Shown here: positions 18,413-27,390 of the stretch, in pieces
Numbering within the stretch: the stretch's first letter is position 1
Layout of the letters: each line of letters starts with the position of its first letter
From: CAVQRC01 sp963715045
Lineage (GTDB): Bacteria; Planctomycetota; Planctomycetia; Pirellulales; Lacipirellulaceae
Direction of reading: 5' to 3'
Length of the DNA: 64,000 nucleotides
Assembly (NCBI GenBank): GCA_963715045.1
Contig: CAVQRC010000004.1
Location: forward strand, 868,001-932,000
The notes under the pieces: model-generated
Database searches by the model: none
What the model saw: only the letters and a program-made list of their open reading frames with translations
Told to the model about the DNA's origin: nothing
Made by a program: the position numbers and the translations under genes

Positions 18413-18810
18413 GCCACGGCTCGGGAAAATGGCCACATGCAGAACGTGGCTCTAGCAGATCGTTTTTCGAGCGTCAACGTGATCTGCTCGCTAGCATGGT
18501 CGCTTCGCGGGATCTCCAACGGTTATGCAACGCGGATCCTGAGCGGCGAACCGTGCGCCACGCACTCAGCACGATCCCAAACTCTCGATGAACGTATCCC
18601 ACGGCCGTGGAATTCGGTTGCCGAAGCTAATGCGGGATCGGCTCCAAAGCGGTCTTGACCCTGCGGCGCGTTAGCTGAGATGGTTAATAATGCGTGCGAG
18701 TGGCGCGGGCGAGACCATGCAGGGACTCGATGCGATTCGATCCTGGCAGCAGATCGGTCATTCGTGGCAGCGGTCAGAGAATATCATTCATCACACTGGA
18801 GTCAGTCTGC
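18413..18810. other. Divergent intergenic region with R2 repeat
   Basis: About 400 bases between the minus-strand small lipoprotein and the plus-strand DUF202 gene. It contains the dispersed repeat copy at 18571-18650. No promoter was recognised with confidence. Confidence 0.5.
18571..18650 (+). repeat. Dispersed repeat family R2, copy at 18.6 kb
   Basis: It shares the core GAACGTATCCCACGGCCGTG (18590 onward) and AATTCGGTTGC with the other copies. The ends CGATCCC (18572-18578) and GGGATCG (18634-18640) are complementary over 7 bases. The inner CCACGGCCGTGG is a perfect palindrome. Confidence 0.85.
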
Positions 18811-19392
18811 ATGACGGTCGAGACCGAAACCGCCGGTAGCACCGGGGAGACGACGTTACGGGATCGGCTCGCCTTGGATCGCACGATCCTTGCTAATGAA
18901 CGAACGCTGCTGGCGTACTTTCGCACGGCAATCATGCTGGCCGCGACGGGCGCGACGCTGCTGAGCCTGTATGGCGACAGCCGATTGTCTTTCGTGTTGG
19001 GCTGGACGTTGATTGCCGCGGCGGTCGGCGTGGGGCTGCTGGGTGCAACCCGATTCCGCGCCTCGCGCGGACGCTCAAGTGAGCGGTCAGATTCCCGGCG
19101 GGAGTTTGTCCTGCTCGGTGTCTTGCTGGAGTGCTTCCTGGAAGGCTCCCACGGGTGCCAATTCTTCGCGGCAGAGCTGGAGCAGGCGGAATCGCGGTGG
19201 CTCTCCAGGCGGACCCGTCTGTTCGGTCAGCGCCAGCAGATCGACGCGAACGATCGTTGTCGGATCGAGCCCGGGGATCCGGGAATACCCGGCCAGATAG
19301 CGGCAGTAAGGTGCTCGGAAGGCCTTGAGCCTTCGGTTCGGTTAACCGCCGCTGATACTTCCGCCAACGGTGATTCGCCTGACGATCGATGA
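18811..19392 (+). CDS. DUF202 (YidH-type) membrane protein, C-terminal end uncertain
   Basis: Residues ~15-100 carry the DUF202 features: RDRLALDRTILANERTLLAY followed by FRTAIMLAATGATLLSLYG and a further helix (FVLGWTLIAAAVGVGLLGA). Such proteins usually end here at 100-115 aa. The frame as read continues for another ~90 residues that overlap the 3' part of the opposite-strand gene and look non-coding. A one-base shift near 19060 would give an ending LARTLK and a stop at 19080-19082, just before the convergent gene end. I suspect the true gene is 18811 to about 19082. Function unknown. Confidence 0.65.
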   Translation: MTVETETAGSTGETTLRDRLALDRTILANERTLLAYFRTAIMLAATGATLLSLYGDSRLSFVLGWTLIAAAVGVGLLGATRFRASRGRSSERSDSRREFVLLGVLLECFLEGSHGCQFFAAELEQAESRWLSRRTRLFGQRQQIDANDRCRIEPGDPGIPGQIAAVRCSEGLEPSVRLTAADTSANGDSPDDR

Positions 19393-20626
19393 GCAGTTCC
19401 GGCTTGGCGAAATCCACGACGCCGCTGGCATTCAGCAAATCGAAGCGGTGGCCGTCCCGGTTCGTCGCGATGGCGGCCAGCCAGGCGTCGTCGCGTGCGG
19501 GTCGGGAAAACATGTTCCACTTCTGGTAGAGCAGGGTGAGGTCCGCGAATCGCCGCATCGGCTTGCTGCGAACGACGTCCGCCATTTGTCGCCAGCAGGT
19601 GTCGCGAGGGAACCACGAGGTTTTGGAGACAACCAATCCGGCAGCGTTCCAGAGCAGAACGAACGTGAGTGCCCCGCCGACGAACCAGCTCGCGGGTCGC
19701 AACCGCCGTATTGCTCTCGCCGTGGCGGCCGGCTCTGTCCGATTCGAGGCACCGCCGGGCCAGGGCAGGAACAACAGCCACGCCACGATACTGACCCAGG
19801 AAAAGAGCCCCACGGTCAACGTGAGTTCGATACCCAGATGGAGACCGACAAACCACACGCACGCGATGCTTCGCAACAGACGCGTCCCGATGGGGCAGAA
19901 CACGATTAACGGTACGAGCAGTTCGGACCACAGCGTCACGTGGCTGAGAACCTGGCAGACGCCCGGGTAGTCGAGCAGCCAGGCAGCAGCGGGCCGTGCG
20001 TAGGCGTCGAACGAGAATGCGTAGTACAACGCGTCGCCCTGCAGCCAGTCGGCGTTGAATTTGTACAGGCCCGTCATCAAATACACGATCGCGACTTGAA
20101 TCAGGATCGCCGCCGACGCCAGCGAACAGATCCGCTCACCGCCGAGCGATCGATTCGCGGTGGGTGAATCGGCGGCGTGCTTCCGCCGCCGCCAGGCGTC
20201 CACGCTCCAGACCTGGCCCAGGGGCAGGAACATCGACCAGAACAATAGCAGCAGCAACAGCGTGTCGCCCGCATTCAAGACCGGCGGGTTCCGCGTCCCC
20301 AACGACGCCCACAACACCCAGGCCGTAATCGTGGCCAGCCGGGTATGCCAACCCACCAGCAGACAGCCCGCCGCGACCGCAGCGACCGCGAACAGACCCG
20401 CGATGAACCCCGGTTCGCCAGAGAGCAGATGCAGCGACCACCGCCAGGTGCCCGCGTAGTAAGTCTCCACGACTTCGCGGGGGACGCATCCCGCGTCCGT
20501 GTAGTGAGCCACCAGGTCACGACAGCGGACGGCCAGATCGGCCAGCAGCACGCACCCCAGTCCGGCTCGAAACAAGGCCAGGCCACGCAGGTCGATCCCG
20601 ATCAATCTGCAGATTCGTTCACACAT
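19087..20626 (-). CDS. HTTM/gamma-carboxylase-like multi-helix membrane protein (frame break near 19.32 kb)
   Basis: ATG 20626 opens MCERICRLIGIDLRGLALFR; the helices with FAVAAVAAGCLLVGWHTRLA and LLLLLLFWSMFLPLGQVWSV, plus YLMTGLYKFNADW, fit the HTTM family related to vitamin-K-dependent carboxylase. The soluble end contains WNMFSRPARDDAWL. At 19320-19326 (CAAGGCC) the frame departs into Arg/Pro-rich nonsense, while dropping one G gives a natural ending FRAPYCRYLAGYSRIPGLDP, TIVRVDLLALTEQTGPPGEP and a stop at 19087. Planctomycetes have many such proteins of unknown role. The upstream frame to 20836 is not used. Confidence 0.8.
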
Positions 20627-20757
20627 CGTAGGTAATCGTACGTTGTCGGATCCGGGATGGCTGCCCGCGATCGTGATTATCGAGCCGCAGTGATGATCCT
20701 GCCCGACCACCGCCCCTCGATGCATCATCGCCGTCTCCAGCTCTCGCGACGCCGCAC

Positions 20758-20785
20758 TTGCGCTCCTCCGGGAATCCGATAGAAT
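20758..20785 (+). promoter_or_regulatory. Putative sigma-70 promoter of pyrG
   Basis: TTGCGC at 20758-20763 and TAGAAT at 20780-20785 are separated by 16 bases, a good match to -35/-10 elements. The expected start near 20792 lies just ahead of the hairpin at 20798. By sequence match only. Confidence 0.5.
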
Positions 20786-20797
20786 GCAGGTGCTAGC

Positions 20798-20841
20798 TGA
20801 CGGGCTCCCTGCGGTGTGGTGCGGAAAGCCCGTCATTTTTT
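20798..20841 (+). terminator. Terminator-like hairpin in the pyrG leader (possible attenuator)
   Basis: TGACGGGCT (20798-20806) pairs perfectly with AGCCCGTCA (20827-20835) around a 20-base loop and is followed by TTTTTT. The nearest upstream gene is on the other strand, so there is no plus-strand gene for it to terminate; the structure lies between the putative promoter and the pyrG start at 20880. That arrangement is what leader attenuation of pyrG looks like in other bacteria. Confidence 0.65.
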
Positions 20842-20879
20842 AGGGATCGTCCTGATTGGGAGCCGAAAGGAAGCCACGA

Positions 20880-22557
20880 ATGCCCAAGCATATTTTCGTT
20901 ACCGGCGGCGTTGTCAGCTCTTTGGGAAAAGGCCTCACAAGCGCATCGATCGGGTTGCTGCTCGAACAGCGTGGCCTGAACGTCCGGATGCAGAAGCTGG
21001 ATCCCTACATCAACGTCGATCCCGGTACGATGAGCCCCTACCAGCACGGCGAGGTCTACGTCCTCGACGACGGCAGCGAGACCGATCTGGATCTGGGACA
21101 CTACGAGCGATTCACCAACAGCCCGCTCACCCGCGACTCGAATTACACGACCGGGCAAATCTACCTGTCGGTCATCAACAAGGAACGCCGCGGCGAGTTT
21201 CTCGGTAAAACAGTCCAGGTGATCCCGCACATCACCAACGAGATCAAAAGTGTGATCGAGAAGATGAACGACACGCGGGGTCCCGATGGTCGCCCGGTCG
21301 ATGTCGTCATTACGGAAATCGGAGGAACGGTCGGCGATATCGAGAGCCAGCCCTTTCTCGAAGCGATTCGCCAGTACGCCCTGGCAGTCGGCAAGGAGAA
21401 CTGCCTGTACATCCATCTCACGCTGGTGCCCTACCTCAAGGCCGCTCGCGAACTCAAAACCAAGCCCACCCAGCACTCGGTCGGTCAGTTACGCGAGATC
21501 GGGATCCAACCCGACATCCTGATCTGCCGCACCGAACGGCCGATCAGCCGGGAAGATCGCGAAAAAATCGGCCTGTTCTGTAACGTACCCCTCGAGGCCG
21601 TGATTGAAGAACGAGACAAGGACTTCTCGATCTACGAAGTGCCGCTGAGTCTCGTGGAGCACGGTCTAGACCGGCTGATTGTCTCCAAGCTCGGGCTCTC
21701 CACGGCACGCGATCTCGAATTGGACGCCTGGCGAGAGCTTCTGAGAAGGCTGCGAAACCCCGAGTGTGAAGTCTCGATCGCACTGGTCGGCAAGTACGCC
21801 GAGCACCGGGATGCGTACAAATCGATTTACGAGGCCCTCGAACATGCCGGGATCGCGAATCGCAGCTCAGGTCCGCGTATCGCCAATCCACAGTGAGGAG
21901 CTCGAGGCCGAAGGGCCCGAGCGGATGCTCGCCGGGTTCGACGGCCTGCTGATCCCAGGCGGGTTCGGCGAACGGGGCATTGAAGGCAAGGTCGACGCCA
22001 TTCGCTACGCCCGCGAACGCGGATTGCCGTTCTTCGGGATCTGCCTCGGCATGCAGTGTGCCGTCATCGAGTTTGCCCGCAACGTCTGCGACCTGGAGAA
22101 TGCCAACTCCACCGAATTCGACCCCCACTGCAGACATCCCGTGATCTGCCTGCTCGACGAGCAGAAATCAATCACCGAAAAGGGAGGGACCATGCGGCTC
22201 GGCGCTCAGCCCGCAGTCCTCGACCCCGAATGCAAAGCGGCCCAGTGCTATGGCACCCGTGAAATCTCCGAACGGCATCGCCATCGCTACGAATTCAACA
22301 ACGACTATCGCATCCAGTTCGCTGCCCATGGGATGCAGTTTTCCGGCACCAGTCCGGACGGCGGACTGGTTGAGATCGTCGAATTACCCGCGCATCCCTG
22401 GTACGTCGCCGTTCAGTTTCATCCCGAGTTCAAGTCGAAGCCGACTTCACCTCAACCCATTTTTGCAGGCTTCGTCGAAGCGGCCGTGAAGCACCGGAAA
22501 GCGACCGGTGAACGGGGCCGCGAGATGAAAGCCGAGGAGCCAGCCGACACAGTATGA
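20880..22557 (+). CDS. pyrG: CTP synthase (frame break near 21.86 kb)
   Basis: PyrG aminates UTP to CTP with glutamine-derived ammonia. The synthetase domain begins MPKHIFVTGGVVSSLGKGLT and contains KLDPYINVDPGTMSPYQHGE and TEIGGTVGDIES. The glutaminase domain has GGFGERG, GICLGMQCAVIEFARNVC (catalytic Cys) and HPEFKSKP (catalytic His). The frame from the start stops at 21896 after AGIANRSSG; one frame over, continuing AAQVRVSPIHSEELEAEG runs to the stop at 22557. A single missing base near 21858-21864 explains it. ATG 20880 has GAAAGGAAG about 8 bases upstream. The stop overlaps the next gene (ATGA). Confidence 0.95.
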
Positions 22558-22948
22558 GTGACGAAAAGAAAATCATCATCGACGAAGACTGGAAGTCCCA
22601 GGTCGAACGCGAGAAGGAAGAGCTCGAACATCAACGAGCCCAGGCGCCTGGTGACGAGAACGTCGCCGCGGGCGGCCCGGCCGGGGAGGCCGGGAGCATG
22701 TTTCCCCCGCCTCCTTCGAGCTCCTGATCTCGATGTTTGCTACCGACGCCATGATGGCGCTGGGCCAGATCCCCCATCCGGTAACCAATCAGGTCGAGAA
22801 GAATCTCGAGCAGGCCAAGTACGTCATCGATCTGCTGGGAGTCATCGAAGAAAAGACGAAAGGAAACCTCACCGAACAGGAAGAGCAGGGAATGACGAAC
22901 CTCTTGCACCAATTGCGAATGGTGTACGTCGAAATCGGTAAGCAATGA
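22554..22948 (+). CDS. DUF1844 protein (frame break near 22.71 kb)
   Basis: A conserved small protein of unknown function. The N-terminal part MSDEKKIIIDEDWKSQVERE is charged; the domain itself, SFELLISMFATDAMMALGQI then PHPVTNQVEKNLEQAKYVID and LLGVIEEKTKGNLT, is read from a different frame beginning at about 22711. One missing base in the C-rich run at 22704-22714 joins them into a ~131-aa protein of the usual length. The start overlaps the pyrG stop by ATGA, so it is translationally coupled to pyrG. Confidence 0.82.
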
Positions 22949-23030
22949 CGAATGACTGGAGCGAAGGCTTCGTCATTAGGAATTCTGAATTCCTTCGTCA
23001 TTAGGCCTTAGTCATTAGGCCCTGATCCGT
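22946..23030. repeat. Heptad (7-bp period) intergenic repeat
   Basis: Directly after the DUF1844 stop come 7-mers such as GAATGAC, CGTCATT, AGGAATT, CTGAATT, CCTTCGT, CATTAGG, CCTTAGT, CATTAGG. AATGACGAA at the start and TTCGTCATT inside are complementary, so it can fold. It lies between convergent genes. Confidence 0.75.
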
Positions 23031-23033
23031 CCG

Positions 23034-23777
23034 TCACGGCACCGGCAGCCGTTCGATGGTACTGCCCTGCTCGCCGACGGCGTTCAACTCCGGCGAGTTT
23101 TCCAATTCGGCAATGCTGCCCAGCGGCTTGAACGTCATCACGCCATTCTCGAAGACCAGGCCGTAGATGCCGTAGGGGCCGTCTTCGCAGCAGAAGACTT
23201 CCGGACCGCCTGCTCCGACCAGCGGGCAGGATGCGTACGGAAAGAAGCCGACGTAGCGAAACCCGTAGAGTTGTTTACTGCCCCGATAATTCCCCAGGAC
23301 GGCCTCGTAGTATCCCATTGGCACGTTGGTCGCCCGGACGGCGAATTGCTTCGCCGTGCCATCCTGCTGGGTCAGGGCCGTGGCTGCGGAGCCGATTCCC
23401 CGAGCCAGGTTCCCTACCGCTTCGATATTCTCGTCGGTCTGGCTGTCGAGTCGCATATTGATGGCGGTGAGGTTCCAGCCCTGGTCGAGGGCGATGCTGG
23501 TCTCGTTGATCCCCAGCCCGCTGCGAACGTGGATCGAATATTCCTCCGAGAAATCGGGCAGGTATTCGAGCGTGATGTCGACAAACTCATCGGATGGAAT
23601 CCCGTCCCGGGTGACGTGAGGACGGATCGCCAGGTACGGCTTGGGACGGTAGTAACGAATCCCCCGATCGTGTTCCGCCGGATTCTTGCGGACGAAAGTT
23701 CTCGGCAGGCAGCCTGCTGATACGGCGACTGCCAGCGTTAAACACAGCAGTCGTGTCGGTCCGCTTCCCTGCATCAT
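23034..23777 (-). CDS. Lipoprotein of unknown function
   Basis: A 247-aa protein. The start MMQGSGPTRLLCLTLAVAVS followed by AGC is a lipoprotein signal peptide with Cys near residue 21. ATG 23777 has a GGGGGGA tract just upstream; the further upstream frame is mostly the long repeat. The mature part has a few acidic beta-like segments (DEFVDITLEYLPDFSEEYSI) and a CPLVGAGGPEVFCCEDGPYG segment with three Cys. I do not recognise a family. Convergent with the pyrG-DUF1844 operon. Confidence 0.65.
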   Translation of the reverse strand: MMQGSGPTRLLCLTLAVAVSAGCLPRTFVRKNPAEHDRGIRYYRPKPYLAIRPHVTRDGIPSDEFVDITLEYLPDFSEEYSIHVRSGLGINETSIALDQGWNLTAINMRLDSQTDENIEAVGNLARGIGSAATALTQQDGTAKQFAVRATNVPMGYYEAVLGNYRGSKQLYGFRYVGFFPYASCPLVGAGGPEVFCCEDGPYGIYGLVFENGVMTFKPLGSIAELENSPELNAVGEQGSTIERLPVP

Positions 23778-23930
23778 CCCATCCCCCCTGTCCCAGATAC
23801 GCGCGTGTCGCCGCGGCGAGGCTACGCCCTTTATCCCTATCGACGCCAATCTGAGCGGAGCGCGGAAAATCCCGAACAAGCCGCAAAGTTTGACAGGGCA
23901 TCGACCTGCCCCGATCGCCAATGCCGCAAG

Positions 23931-24657
23931 CTGGGCCCCCGAAGATCGGTAGGGGGTTTTTATCCGGTTTTTGTTCCGCCGAACCAGTCACACGGAGGAT
24001 ACGCGGCGCGTTGATCAGCTGCGAAGCAGCGGCAGCATTTAGCCGTGGGCGAGCGATGACGAGCCTCGGGCGAGGCTTCGCGTAGCCCACGGTTGTCTGC
24101 GGCGCAGTACGAACCCCGGCGGCGGCACGGCGGCACGCGTTTCGCAGGCCGAGGCAGAGGGTTCACGTGTCGTAGCAGCATCGTTCGCTTCGCGAACGAT
24201 GGAACAGCATCATTGGAGAGAATCAGTCGGTCGGCGAAGCCGACCACTTTCACCTGCCCAAAGGAGCCTCCGACGAGTCGTCGCCTGCCTGGCCGACGAT
24301 GGTTCGCGGCGCGGCGCGGCAACCGTGGGCTCCGCTTCAACTCGCCAGAGGCTCGTCACGCTCGCCCACGGCTAGTTGCTGCCGCTGCTTCGCAGCTGTT
24401 CGCCGCGTCGCGATTTCTCAGCGTGCTCAGAGTCTCTGCGCGACCTATCGAGCGTCCCCAGGCATCGCCGCCCCTTAGGGACGTCTCGACCAAGGCAACG
24501 ACGCCCGAAAACCTTCGTTCAATCAACAGACCCCCAGGCTCGCGGGGGTCTGGTTGCGGTCCAAGGCGCACCCCAGATGCGATCAAGCGGAACCGTTTGA
24601 ATCGACGCAGCAATCGCAAAACGCCCGCCAAAAACTCAAATTGTCGGGGGCCCAGCC
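23931..24657. repeat. Long inverted-repeat element, copy 2 (~730 bp)
   Basis: Colinear with copy 1 at 10826-11578 over nearly its whole length with scattered substitutions and small indels. Termini are CTGGGCCCCCGA (23931-23942) and TCGGGGGCCCAG (24644-24655), exact complements over 12 bases. Internal arms lie at 24016-24095 and 24320-24398. The hairpin CATCGTTCGC-TTC-GCGAACGATG near 24179 is perfect here. It occupies most of the gap (23778-24749) between the lipoprotein and the matrixin gene; the rest is unremarkable. Confidence 0.85.
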
Positions 24658-24749
24658 GCAGGCTCCCGCTACGAGCCGCCGGAAAACGGCTGAAGATCGG
24701 TAGAACAACGAGGGGGCATGGATGGTTCGGCAGTCGCCCCTCCGGCGAC

Positions 24750-25646
24750 CTACTCGGGTGGGTAGAGCGTACGAAGACCCGCGAGATCGTCGGGGTGCAG
24801 CGTCCGCCTCACGCCTTCGTAGTTGGGAAACATCACGGCAGCGGTATTGACCGGCTCGTGGAGCATTCCGAGCAGATGGCCGATTTCGTGGAGGGCCACG
24901 GTCTCGATGTCGAAATCCGTGCCGTCGGTGGCCCACGTGTGCTCGTCGTCGTCGAAGTGCAGAGGAAGCGGCGGGCTTTCAACCAGCAAGGAATAGCCGG
25001 GCGGGAAATCGGCGTGGGCGAGGGCACCGCCACGCATGGAGAGGTCTGGATCGCGGGCCGGCCGCCACTCGATTTGGATGTCGTGAAGTTCGTCCGTCGC
25101 AACCTCGCGAAAGGTTAGCCCCACGCCGGCGGCGGCCCAGGTGTCGAACGCAGCCCTGACGGCATCGCGGGCGGCCGCATCGCCGACTGGCTGCGATGTC
25201 AAGTTGCCGAACGCGTAGGTCAAATCGCGTCGATCCCACGCGCCGATCACGCGGAATTCGAGCTCATTGAAATCGGGCATCGCACAGCGAGGGCAGGCCA
25301 TCACGCGGCGGGTGGCCTGATCGAACTCGCCGCTGGCCGGCTTGCCGGTAAATTTCTGATAGCTGGCCAGCGCTTTTGAGGTCTGTTGATCGAGGGATCC
25401 ACCGTCGATGTCGGCGTCGATGTCGAGGTAACCGTACCGCTGGAGGAAGAGCTGGACTTCCTCCAGGTCGCTGGAGGTGGTCTCCACCGGCGGCGAGATC
25501 GACGCGGGCGATTTTCGAGAGGTCGGCGACAATGGCAAGCTGCCGGGCCAGCCTGGCGAGTTGCGTTCGATCCATGCGACGGTTCCAGCTCGAGCAAGGT
25601 AAGTTCGACCGTGCGGCAATCCTACCGGGTCTCCGAGTCGCGTCAA
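24750..25646 (-). CDS. Matrixin-like (M10) metalloprotease with peptidoglycan-binding-like domain
   Basis: The catalytic zinc motif ALHEIGHLLGMLHE is intact near residues 255-268, followed by the Met-turn AAVMFPNYEGV and LRTLYPPE at the end. Upstream, EVQLFLQRYGYLDIDADIDG to SYQKFTGKP is a PG_binding_1-type helical domain with ATRRVMACPRCAMPD as a possible cysteine-switch-like segment. The N-terminus is unsettled: a TTG at 25646 overlaps the GT87 stop (TTGA) but gives no signal peptide, while an ATG in another frame near 25575 begins MDRTQLARLARQLA, so a frame break here is possible. Presumably secreted. Confidence 0.75.
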   Translation of the reverse strand: MTRLGDPVGLPHGRTYLARAGTVAWIERNSPGWPGSLPLSPTSRKSPASISPPVETTSSDLEEVQLFLQRYGYLDIDADIDGGSLDQQTSKALASYQKFTGKPASGEFDQATRRVMACPRCAMPDFNELEFRVIGAWDRRDLTYAFGNLTSQPVGDAAARDAVRAAFDTWAAAGVGLTFREVATDELHDIQIEWRPARDPDLSMRGGALAHADFPPGYSLLVESPPLPLHFDDDEHTWATDGTDFDIETVALHEIGHLLGMLHEPVNTAAVMFPNYEGVRRTLHPDDLAGLRTLYPPE

Positions 25647-26975
25647 CTCTGGTAGCTGGAGCTGGTTTTCGGATCGGCTCTAAGAGTGCGCAGGCAAGCA
25701 GGGTGGGGTACGAATCGACGTGCTCGCTCACTGCGGCGCGGGGAACCGATTACCAGCAGGGCACTGGCGGCAAGCAGCGCGAACAGCGGATAGACGTGGA
25801 TGGCGAGTCGCCAGGGAGTGTTGCCATCGGGAAGCAGAAACATGTCGACGTGCGGCATCAAGCACCCCACGGCGATCACCGAACACATGAACTGCAGACC
25901 GCGTGCAGGAAATCTGTTCGCCACCGACAGCAGCAACGCTGCCGGAAGAACCATGAGCACCATGTAGTGGGCCCAGGCGACCGGTGCCGACAGGATCATC
26001 ACCGTGACCAACAGGCAGAACGGCACGTGTTCGGCCAGCGAGCATCGCCAGACGGCGAAGTACGCCGCCACGATCGCCAGCCCCGCCAGGCCGATTCCTA
26101 TCCCCCGTGCGATCCGCTCGCTCCAGTCCGGGACAACGCCTGCAAGAGTCTCCTCGACCTCGCGCGCGGCCACGACCTGCAGCGAGAAATTGCTGAAGGA
26201 AGAACTCGAAGCCTGAATGACGGGGATGCCACGAGTGACGAACCCGTGCCAGGCCTCAATGCCCGTGACCGACAACACACCCAGCAAGACCACGCCGATC
26301 ACCGCCACCCGACCGACCATGTCACGGACATTTCTCGCCCGGGCACACATGAAGTACGGCAACAGCACGAGCGGGTAGAGTTTGAAGAATGTCGCGAAGG
26401 CGGCCAGACCGCACGCCCAGCGATGCCGACCCTTCCGATGAAGTGCGTACCCCAGGTATAGCACCGCCCCCACAAGCAATTGAACCTGCGAGTAATGCCA
26501 GTGCGCCTGTACGCTGGTCGTGCAGGTCACCAGGGCCGCGAACAGCAAAGCCCCGGGACGCCATGCCGATACTCCGAGGACGTGACTTGTCACCAGCAGC
26601 ATGGCCATCAGGCACAAGGCCTGAACCAGGGCCCATACCGTGTAAGCCTGTTCGAGAGGCAGCCAGCAAAACCACGAGAACACCCGCAGCAGGAGGGGGG
26701 GGTGGGCACCGAACGGAATCCGCTCGTCGTACTCCACGTCGAGCGCGTCACAGTACGGCTCGAGCGGCGTCGTATACGGGTCGTTCCCCGCAAGAACCAC
26801 GTTGGCCGCGATGTAATAGTGCGAGAAGTCGATCGTGCGTGAAGCGGTCGCCGCGCAACGCAAGATTCCCGAGACTGCCCCACACTAATAGCGCCAACGC
26901 GATCGCGTAGTACAGCAACGCTCGAGAGCCGGCTCTTTCGCCTGGGGAGTCGATTTTCGCGGCGGCGCGTGACAT
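25643..26975 (-). CDS. GT87-type (DUF2029) membrane mannosyltransferase (frame break near 26.84 kb)
   Basis: A polytopic glycosyltransferase of the GT-C class using polyprenyl-linked sugars. Ten or so helices and the first-loop motif IDFSHYYIAANVVLAGNDPY fit GT87. The ATG at 26975 (MSRAAAKIDSPGERAGSRAL) opens the first helix YYAIALALLVWG; the frame then breaks at 26834-26842, and one extra base explains it. The last residues LRADPKTSSSYQS are read from the R2 repeat copy at 25648-25684. The following minus-strand gene overlaps its stop. Adjacent, divergent: a GT2-methyltransferase gene, so a joint surface-glycan role is likely. Confidence 0.8.
25648..25684 (+). repeat. Partial R2 repeat inside the GT87 3' end
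   Basis: GCTGGTTTTCGGATCGGCTC and the preceding TGGTAGCTGGA match the right half of the copy at 29815-29890 (reverse). The left half is missing or diverged. The segment is translated as the GT87 C-terminus. Confidence 0.7.
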
Positions 26976-27390
26976 GGATGCATCTGTCAACGGGAGCGTC
27001 GAGCACCAGCAACGCCTGAAGTGCAGTGACGCGGCGGGGCAATCGGGCGTGTCTGCGGACGCGGAAAGCGGCTGAATCAGGGTCTGTGAGACTCTACCGC
27101 CATTCCGGCGGCGCCACCAATCGCTGCCGTCCAATTGACGGCCGAGCGGAGCAAATCTGCAACGTCCTGAAACGACTACGCCGCTTGTGACGAGTCGGCG
27201 GTCTGCAAGGCCGAATGTCCGGAAAACTCCGGCGGGGACGATGGTGACGAAGCTGGCGAAGAATCCGTCGCTAGAGACGGTACGACCGGCCGCGAAAGCC
27301 GAATCGCAACCTATTCTTGGAAAAGCGCAACAGCACACGCAGCCCCGGCCTTCACCATTTCGCGATCCGACCGCGGCGGGAAACCATTCA
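26976..27390. other. Divergent intergenic region of the glycosyltransferase genes
   Basis: About 415 bases between the GT87 and GT2 starts. No repeat, hairpin with U tract or clear promoter was found. The open frame across it (from 27187) has no family similarity. Confidence 0.5.

Noticed and set aside
21840..21900. Programmed frameshift in pyrG
   Set aside because: No slippery heptamer or stimulatory structure, and similar breaks occur in many other genes.
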